Of a stretch of 9,728 nucleotides of DNA, positions 1 through 5,084 are shown one piece after another. Each line of letters opens with the position of its first letter. Position 1 is the first letter of the stretch. Both the position numbers and the translations under genes were made by a program. Source of the DNA: Methanolinea sp. SDB (GTDB taxonomy: Archaea; Halobacteriota; Methanomicrobia; Methanomicrobiales; Methanospirillaceae); the NCBI GenBank assembly GCA_001412335.1, contig LKUF01000442.1:1-9728 (forward strand), read 5' to 3'. The notes beneath the pieces are model-generated. The model saw only the letters and a list, made by a program, of their open reading frames with translations, was not told the origin of the DNA and ran no database searches.

Positions 1-533
1 TAGCCAAGCAATATCCCGTGATGAGAAACGCACAGGTCTATTCCCTGCTCAAGGGGAGCATGAGGGATATGCACGACCTGGTGCCCGTCAAGGATTTCAT
101 CCCCCAGCGCTATTTCGTCCTCCATAATGGCATGTTTTATGCCCGGGACATGCTTATGGCATACATCCTGTCGGAATACAAGTTAAACCCCGTCATTAAT
201 ATCCCCGAACTGCAGAGGTTCCGGAACCTTGATGTAAAGGAGATGATGACTCACCGGTGGAGCCGGTCTATCTGGTACCATACGAAAGTGATCGGGGATG
301 CCATGTCCAACATCCTCAAACTGAGCATAAATTATGATTTCGAGAGAGACCTCGATCCCGATTACTTCCTCGCCGTGTACGAATGCTGTGCCGATATCGT
401 GAACCGCTGGCTCGTGATGATGGCGATGCAGGACTGGTATACCTGGGACAGCGCAGATAACCTCCTTGCCACATTGAAAAACAGGCAGAATACCGAAAAT
501 TACGTCATTGATGATCTCTTTGGACGCGAATAA
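1..533 (+). CDS. Hypothetical protein, probably the C-terminal part of a larger protein
   Basis: I do not recognise this protein. The frame is open from the first base of the window to TAA at 531-533. The first possible starts are GTG at 18 and ATG at 21, but the few bases before them hold no ribosome binding site, so the gene probably begins outside the window; if not, it is a protein of about 170 residues. The visible chain is rich in Met, Tyr and Trp (for example NRWLVMMAMQDWYTWD near the C-terminus) and ends in an acidic tail (VIDDLFGRE). It has no clear transmembrane helix, signal peptide, zinc cluster or nucleotide-binding motif. Several short helical stretches suggest a soluble alpha-helical domain, which is inference. 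It lies 116 bp upstream of aspS on the same strand, with a stem-loop between them, so the two need not share a transcript. Confidence 0.6.
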   Translation, partial: AKQYPVMRNAQVYSLLKGSMRDMHDLVPVKDFIPQRYFVLHNGMFYARDMLMAYILSEYKLNPVINIPELQRFRNLDVKEMMTHRWSRSIWYHTKVIGDAMSNILKLSINYDFERDLDPDYFLAVYECCADIVNRWLVMMAMQDWYTWDSADNLLATLKNRQNTENYVIDDLFGRE

Positions 534-556
534 CCTGTAGGGAGCATTCCTGCAGG
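534..556 (+). terminator. GC-rich stem-loop directly after a stop codon
   Basis: Bases 534-541 (CCTGTAGG) pair with 549-556 (CCTGCAGG) as an 8-bp stem with one G-U pair and a 7-base loop. The stem starts at the base after the TAA of the upstream gene. No T-run follows, so it is not a standard archaeal oligo-T terminator; it may mark or protect the 3' end of that mRNA. The call is tentative. Confidence 0.35.
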
Positions 557-610
557 GATGGCCCGGCAGGGGAAGAGTGAACCTCGGCCACCGAGACGTG
601 TGCGCACAAG

Positions 611-646
611 CCAATTTATCTTTTCACATCACACACCTATAGGATT
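611..646 (+). promoter_or_regulatory. Candidate aspS promoter (TATA-like) and weak ribosome binding site
   Basis: An AT-rich patch (AATTTATCTTTT, 613-624) lies about 33 bp before the aspS ATG. A start site about 26 bp downstream would give a leader of only a few bases. AGGA at 641-644 is a weak ribosome binding candidate 5 bases before the ATG. The stretch 534-649 holds no other feature I can support. Confidence 0.35.
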
Positions 647-649
647 TGT

Positions 650-1942
650 ATGCGTATACCGGTAAGTGAGGTCACGCCTGAAACCGGGAGGGCCGAAATA
701 TGCGGATGGGTCCACGAGGTCCGGGACCTGGGAGGTCTTGTATTTTACCTGGTCAGGGACCGCTCAGGGATCATCCAGGTCACCATCCCAAAAAAGAAAG
801 TTCCACAATCAGTGCTCGAAAATATCAGGGATGTCTCGCGCGAGTCCGTTGTCCGGATATCGGGGCAGGTGAAGGCGATAGATAAGGCTCCTGGCGGGAG
901 GGAGATGATTCCCGAGACCTTTGAACTGATCAGCAGGAGCACAAGCCCGCTCCCCCTGGATGTGGTGGAAAAGGTTCCCGCAGACCTGGATACACGGCTT
1001 GATTCCCGTTTCCTGGATGCGAGAAGGCCACGAGTCACTTCCGTATTTTCGATACGAAGCACCGTGATGCGGACTGTGCATGAATTCCTCTTTCAGAGAG
1101 GGTTTCTCCATATATCCACACCAAAAGTGGTGGCTGCGGCCACTGAAGGGGGTACAGAACTTTTCCCCATCGCCTACTTCGAAAAAGAGGCTTTCTTAAA
1201 CCAGAGTCCGCAGTTGTACAAGCAGATGCTCATGGGGGCAGGATTTGAGAAGGTCTTCGAAATTGGACCTATCTTTCGGGCAGAGGAGCATAACACCACA
1301 AAACACCTGAATGAAGCCACTTCAATCGACGTTGAAGTGAGTTTTTCAGATCAGAACGATGTCATGGACCTGCTTGAAGAGTTGATCGTGAAGCTGTATG
1401 GAACAGTCGCCGGAGAATGCCAGAATGCACTCGAGAACCTCGAAATAAAGGATTTTGAGGTGCCGAAAAGCCCGTTTCCACGGCTTGCCTACCGTGAGGC
1501 TATCGAGATCGCGTCTGCACACCTGGACGAGCCAATCCAGTATGGCGACGACATCGGAACCGCAGCCGAGAAAGCCATCGGCGAAGAGATGCAGCAGCAT
1601 TACTTTATCGTGGACTGGCCGACCGAGATCAAGCCGTATTATGCCATGCCACATGATCATGATCCCACCATCTGCAAGGCCTTTGACCTGATGCACCCCA
1701 GGATGGAGCTCTCCTCCGGGTCGCAGAGGGTTCACCAGCACGATCTCCTCGTCCGCCAGATAGCATCGAAGGGATTGAACCCTGACAATTTCGAGTTCTA
1801 TCTCACCCCGTTTCTGTACGGGATGCCTCCGCATGCCGGTTGGGGCCTCGGTGCCGAGCGGCTGGTCATGACGATGCTGGATCTCTCCAATATCCGCGAA
1901 GCAATTCTTTTCCCGCGTGACCGCCATAGACTGGTACCATGA
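650..1942 (+). CDS. aspS: Aspartyl-tRNA synthetase, archaeal type (probably non-discriminating Asp/Asn)
   Basis: This cytoplasmic class II synthetase attaches Asp to its tRNA; 430 residues is the usual length for the archaeal form. Residues 1 to about 105 form the OB-fold anticodon-binding domain, and the rest is the catalytic domain. Motif 1 is near RFLDARRP (120-127), the QSPQLYKQ active-site segment is at 185-192, motif 2 is FEIGPIFRAEEHNTTKHLNE (203-222), and motif 3 is GWGLGAERLVM (397-407). Family knowledge: in archaeal AspRS, a His and a Pro in the anticodon-binding domain (H28 and P84 in the Methanothermobacter enzyme) accompany charging of both tRNA-Asp and tRNA-Asn, while Trp and Lys accompany strict Asp specificity. 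Here the matching positions read H22 (GWVHEVRDLGG) and P81 (KAPGG), so I infer a non-discriminating enzyme that would need GatCAB. ATG at 650 gives the expected N-terminus. The stop overlaps the metE start (ATGA). Confidence 0.96.
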   Translation: MRIPVSEVTPETGRAEICGWVHEVRDLGGLVFYLVRDRSGIIQVTIPKKKVPQSVLENIRDVSRESVVRISGQVKAIDKAPGGREMIPETFELISRSTSPLPLDVVEKVPADLDTRLDSRFLDARRPRVTSVFSIRSTVMRTVHEFLFQRGFLHISTPKVVAAATEGGTELFPIAYFEKEAFLNQSPQLYKQMLMGAGFEKVFEIGPIFRAEEHNTTKHLNEATSIDVEVSFSDQNDVMDLLEELIVKLYGTVAGECQNALENLEIKDFEVPKSPFPRLAYREAIEIASAHLDEPIQYGDDIGTAAEKAIGEEMQQHYFIVDWPTEIKPYYAMPHDHDPTICKAFDLMHPRMELSSGSQRVHQHDLLVRQIASKGLNPDNFEFYLTPFLYGMPPHAGWGLGAERLVMTMLDLSNIREAILFPRDRHRLVP

Positions 1943-2841
1943 CCAAAATCCCCGACATACTCCTTCCCACCACGGTTGTCGGCAGTTATCCGCCAGCTGG
2001 AAAGAAGGGGCTTGGCACCCTGATCGACCCGATGCGTGCAGCGGTGAAACAGGCTGTCGATGACCAGCTGGGGGCAGGTATCGACATCATATCCGACGGC
2101 CAGGTGAGGGGCGATATGATAGCGAGTTTCACGAGGAGGCTGCCTGGGGTCAGGGGGCACGACGTGATCGGGAAGGTCATGCCCCCTTCAGGCACGATTT
2201 CTGTCGCAGACACCAAATATGCATTATCAAAGGCACGATACGTGAAAGGAATCATCACCGGACCTTCCACACTCACGCACGCCCTGCATATCAGCACCCC
2301 CATGTACAGGAAGCGGGAAGAGCTGACGGTTGACCTGGCGCAGGCGCTCTCGGGTGAAGCGATTGCCCTTGAGGAGGCAGGGGTCTGCATGGTCCAGGTA
2401 GACGAACCAATCCTATCCACCGGCTCTGCAGATCTGGGTATCGCAAAAGAGGCCATCTCACGAATAACATCCAGGCTCAAAATCCCCTCCTGCCTTCACG
2501 TATGCGGCGATCTGTCGGGAGTGATCGACGAGATCCTCTCCCTGCCGGTCCGGATTCTCGACTTCGAATTTGCAAATAATGAAAATAACCTGGAAATCCT
2601 CGGAGAGAAGGATCTCATGGGCAGAAAACTTGGGTTCGGGTGCCTTGACTCAACCGATTCACACGTGGAGAGTGTTGAGACAGTCAAGGAACGCATCAGG
2701 ACCGGGATCGATATCTTCGGCGCGGAAAACCTTCTTCTTGACCCGGATTGCGGTCTGCGGATGCTGCCACGGGAGGCAGCACGGGGCAAACTCGGACACC
2801 TGGTCTCTGCTGCAAAAGAAATAAGAGAAGAACTGGAATAA
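1939..2841 (+). CDS. metE: Archaeal core-type methionine synthase (MetE family)
   Basis: This is a single-barrel MetE-family protein of 300 residues, equivalent to the C-terminal half of the bacterial enzyme of about 750 residues. Family role: transfer of a methyl group to homocysteine, making methionine. The short archaeal form is reported to use methylcobalamin in vitro rather than methyl-tetrahydrofolate; its natural donor may be a corrinoid protein. All four zinc ligands are visible: H187 and C189 (LHVCGD), E210 (LDFEFANN) and C271 (DPDCGLR). TTVVGSYPP (11-19), DGQVRGDM (53-60) and QVDEP (153-157) are typical of the family. The start ATG lies inside the aspS stop region (ATGA), with no separate ribosome binding site, so translational coupling to aspS is likely. 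The gene converges on the RecA-like gene with 5 bp between stop codons, so its transcript must run into that gene. Confidence 0.92.
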   Translation: MTKIPDILLPTTVVGSYPPAGKKGLGTLIDPMRAAVKQAVDDQLGAGIDIISDGQVRGDMIASFTRRLPGVRGHDVIGKVMPPSGTISVADTKYALSKARYVKGIITGPSTLTHALHISTPMYRKREELTVDLAQALSGEAIALEEAGVCMVQVDEPILSTGSADLGIAKEAISRITSRLKIPSCLHVCGDLSGVIDEILSLPVRILDFEFANNENNLEILGEKDLMGRKLGFGCLDSTDSHVESVETVKERIRTGIDIFGAENLLLDPDCGLRMLPREAARGKLGHLVSAAKEIREELE

Positions 2842-2846
2842 CGGCT

Positions 2847-3431
2847 CTAGACAACCCTCGAGGTCGTGGAGAGCTCGATTCCTTTTTCCGTGATATTGAA
2901 GGGGATGAGCCTCTTTGGTACCGCCATATCTTTTATCTTGTGGACCGCAAGCTGGCGTTCGATCTCGTTCATGAAGATCACCTCTTTTAACTCGAGCACG
3001 ACGTCGGCCATCCGGAGGATCTGTATCTCCTCGCGTGTCGGGTGCAGTTCGCTATAGAGGATGAACATGACATTTCCCTTCCGGGAACAGATCTCCTGCT
3101 TTGCCCGGGCCATGCATGCAATCCCCTCATCAAAACCGAATCTGAGAATGATGGAGGAGAGGGAATCTATCACAATCCGATCTCCCCTGGATAACGAGAG
3201 CAGGTTTTCGGGAGTGGCACCCCTGGCATCAGACATGCCAGTCTCGACATCTCCATCGATCATCAGGTATGACCCCGAATCCTTATCCACGCTCCAGAAC
3301 TGCCTGGCCATATGGTCCACCCCTGCCAGCGGTGAACCAAGCACGACAATGGCGGTTCCGAATGGAAACCCTCCATCCATTGTCAGGTCAAGACCGGTAA
3401 TACCTGTCGACCTTTTGTTATCCTTTGCCAA
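2847..3431 (-). CDS. RecA/KaiC-fold protein with a degenerate P-loop
   Basis: This 194-residue protein has the start typical of KaiC/RadA-like ATPases: STGITGLDLTMDGGFPFGTAIVVLG (8-32, key residues G10, G13, D15, G20-G21, P23, G25). The Walker A position reads GSPLAGVD (32-39) in place of GxxxxGK[ST]; both the lysine and the Ser/Thr are absent. A Walker B-like strand remains (RIVIDSLSSI, 85-94, D89). ATP hydrolysis is therefore doubtful, and a regulatory or binding role is an inference. The start is TTG at 3431-3429: it follows GGAG by 9 bases, no ATG lies upstream before an in-frame stop at 3446-3444, and the N-terminus fits the fold. It follows the acyl-CoA ligase by 36 bp on the same strand, probably in one operon. 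It belongs with the broad archaeal RecA-like signalling ATPases (KaiC/Rad55-like group), but I cannot name a subfamily. ArlH and RadB are less likely, since both normally keep an intact P-loop. Confidence 0.8.
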   Translation of the reverse strand: MAKDNKRSTGITGLDLTMDGGFPFGTAIVVLGSPLAGVDHMARQFWSVDKDSGSYLMIDGDVETGMSDARGATPENLLSLSRGDRIVIDSLSSIILRFGFDEGIACMARAKQEICSRKGNVMFILYSELHPTREEIQILRMADVVLELKEVIFMNEIERQLAVHKIKDMAVPKRLIPFNITEKGIELSTTSRVV

Positions 3432-3440
3432 TGGAGACTG

Positions 3441-3444
3441 CTCC
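3441..3444 (-). promoter_or_regulatory. Ribosome binding site supporting a TTG start
   Basis: Read on the minus strand, GGAG directly follows the in-frame TAG at 3446-3444 and stands 9 bases before TTG at 3431. It is the only good site near the 5' end of the RecA-like gene and decides for the TTG start. Confidence 0.55.
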
Positions 3445-3467
3445 TAAATGATAATATTTTCTATACA

Positions 3468-4991
3468 CTATGATAAGTCTTCTCCGGAATGGAATTTCCG
3501 CGAATACTCCTCTTTGAGAGTCCTTCGAAGCAGTTTCCAACCATGCATACGCGGGAGCGTCTCCACCTCGATCACCTTCCTCGGCACCTTGTATCCCGCC
3601 ATCCGGCTTCGGCAGTATTCTTCCAGGTCACGGGTAGTGAGTGATTCGCCAGGCTTTGTGATCACGGCTGCAACCGGCATCTCCCCCCGCTTCTGATCAG
3701 GTATTCCAAAGACTGCGACATCCGCAACCGACGGGTGCTGGAGAATGACATTCTCCACCTCTGTCGGATAGATCTTCCACCCTGACATGATGATCATGTC
3801 CTTCTTCCTGTCGGTTATGTACAGGATACCCTCCTCATCCAGGTACCCCACGTCTCCCGAGAGGAACCAGCCGTCGGGGAGGAAAATGTTTGCCGATTCA
3901 TCTGGCATATTCCAGTAACCGAGCGCAACTGATGGCCCCCTGATAGCGATCTCGCCTGTACTGCCTGCCGGAAGAACACGTTCTGGATCTCCCACATCCA
4001 CGATCCTGATCTCGGTGTAGCCTGCAGGAATTCCCACGCTCCTGTAGCCCTTCGTGAGAGCCGGGTTCCCGGGAAGGGTGGCGGTTCCCGATCCGACCAC
4101 GATGGTCTCTGAAAGGCCGTATGCATTTGCTATCGGTATGCTGTACCTTTCATCAAATTTTTCCCACACTGCAGGGAGGAGCTGGCCTCCCCCGCTGATC
4201 ACGACCCTCACGGTTTTTAGTTTCTCTTCAGTGCCTGGAGGTGCCTGGCAGAGTCCATGGATCACCGGCGGCATCCCGGAGAGCACGGTCACCCGGTTCC
4301 TGCTGCAGAGATCAAGATATTCCGTCTCATTGAACCGTTCGATGCCCACGTATGTCCCGCCTGCCCTGAGAACCGAGAGCCCCCAGCTGATACCGACATG
4401 CCCCATCGGGTATATTCCCAGGTATACATCCCCTTTCCTCAGTTCAAGGACGTCTTTCTCCGCTTCCAGGGCCGCAATCCAGTTGCCGTGGGTGAGAACC
4501 GCCCCCTTCGGGCGCCCTGTGGTGCCTGCGGTGTACTGGAGCTGGCAGATGTCGTCAAACGCACAGTGTACGGGCGGGACCATGTCACCGGTATTGACAA
4601 GGTCTGCACGGATTATGGCCTGTACCGGGACTGACTCTGCTGCCGCCTGTACGACCTCTGATCCTTTTGGGCAGTACAGGAGGGCTTTTGCGCCCGAATC
4701 CTTCAGAACATGGCCAAGCTCTCCTTCCCGGTACACGATGTTGGCCGGCACCGCAACAGCCCCTATTCTCCAGATGGCGAAATACGAGAAGAGATATTCG
4801 GGGGAAGAATCAAGAAAGATACATACTCTGTCCCCTTTTTGTATTCCCGCTTCCACGAGCTCTCCTGCCAGCCCGCCTACCCGTACGAGGAACTGCCGGT
4901 AGGAGAATGTCTCGTCGGTAGGCGGGAAGACCAGGGCGGGAACCGCTGCATCAAGTGCATTGTTATCCAGAAATGAAGTGATATTCGGCAT
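3468..4991 (-). CDS. AMP-forming acyl-CoA synthetase/ligase family protein
   Basis: This is a 507-residue member of the ANL (adenylate-forming) superfamily, a normal length for acyl-CoA ligases. The expected reaction is activation of a carboxylic acid with ATP to an acyl-AMP, then transfer to CoA. Motifs in order: P-loop-like A3 YTAGTTGRPKG (153-163), A5 NAYGLSET (289-296), A7 SGDVGYLDEEG (378-388, D380), hinge region DRKKDMIIMSGWKIYPTEVE (394-413), and A10 LPRMHGWKLLRR (479-490). In A10 the catalytic lysine is present (K486), but the glycine normally before it is Trp and the usual Thr-Pro-Ser is Met-His-Gly. The sequence resembles medium- or long-chain fatty acid, or CaiC/FadD-like, ligases more than acetyl-CoA synthetase, which is longer; the substrate cannot be read. 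ATG at 4991 has GAGGT six bases upstream and its own TATA candidate. The RecA-like gene follows in the same direction. Confidence 0.88.
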   Translation of the reverse strand: MPNITSFLDNNALDAAVPALVFPPTDETFSYRQFLVRVGGLAGELVEAGIQKGDRVCIFLDSSPEYLFSYFAIWRIGAVAVPANIVYREGELGHVLKDSGAKALLYCPKGSEVVQAAAESVPVQAIIRADLVNTGDMVPPVHCAFDDICQLQYTAGTTGRPKGAVLTHGNWIAALEAEKDVLELRKGDVYLGIYPMGHVGISWGLSVLRAGGTYVGIERFNETEYLDLCSRNRVTVLSGMPPVIHGLCQAPPGTEEKLKTVRVVISGGGQLLPAVWEKFDERYSIPIANAYGLSETIVVGSGTATLPGNPALTKGYRSVGIPAGYTEIRIVDVGDPERVLPAGSTGEIAIRGPSVALGYWNMPDESANIFLPDGWFLSGDVGYLDEEGILYITDRKKDMIIMSGWKIYPTEVENVILQHPSVADVAVFGIPDQKRGEMPVAAVITKPGESLTTRDLEEYCRSRMAGYKVPRKVIEVETLPRMHGWKLLRRTLKEEYSRKFHSGEDLS

Positions 4992-4997
4992 TAGGTG

Positions 4998-5045
4998 ACC
5001 TCATTGGGGAGTGTTAGGTGGAGGTATACGTTGATGCATATTTTT
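4998..5045 (-). promoter_or_regulatory. Candidate promoter and ribosome binding site of the acyl-CoA ligase gene
   Basis: On the minus strand AAAAATATGC (5045-5036) is a TATA-like box. A start site about 26 bp downstream (near 5015) would give a leader of about 24 bases, which contains GAGGT (5002-4998), six bases before the ATG at 4991. With the T7 run after CDC48, this suggests the ligase is transcribed separately from CDC48. Confidence 0.45.
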
Positions 5046-5074
5046 GTACATCCTTGTAGTATTCGACCGGTATG

Positions 5075-5081
5075 AAAAAAA
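5075..5081 (-). terminator. Oligo-T terminator of the CDC48 gene
   Basis: On the minus strand seven T residues follow the CDC48 TAA (5087-5085) after only three C residues. An uninterrupted T-run just after a stop codon is the usual archaeal intrinsic terminator, and no stem-loop is needed. Confidence 0.6.
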
Positions 5082-5084
5082 GGG

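Noticed and set aside
4054..4902. Long plus-strand open frame (282 codons) opposite the acyl-CoA ligase
   Set aside because: It is antisense to a gene with complete ANL motifs. Its translation is rich in Ser, Arg, Pro and Thr with no family resemblance, typical of a shadow frame in GC-rich DNA.
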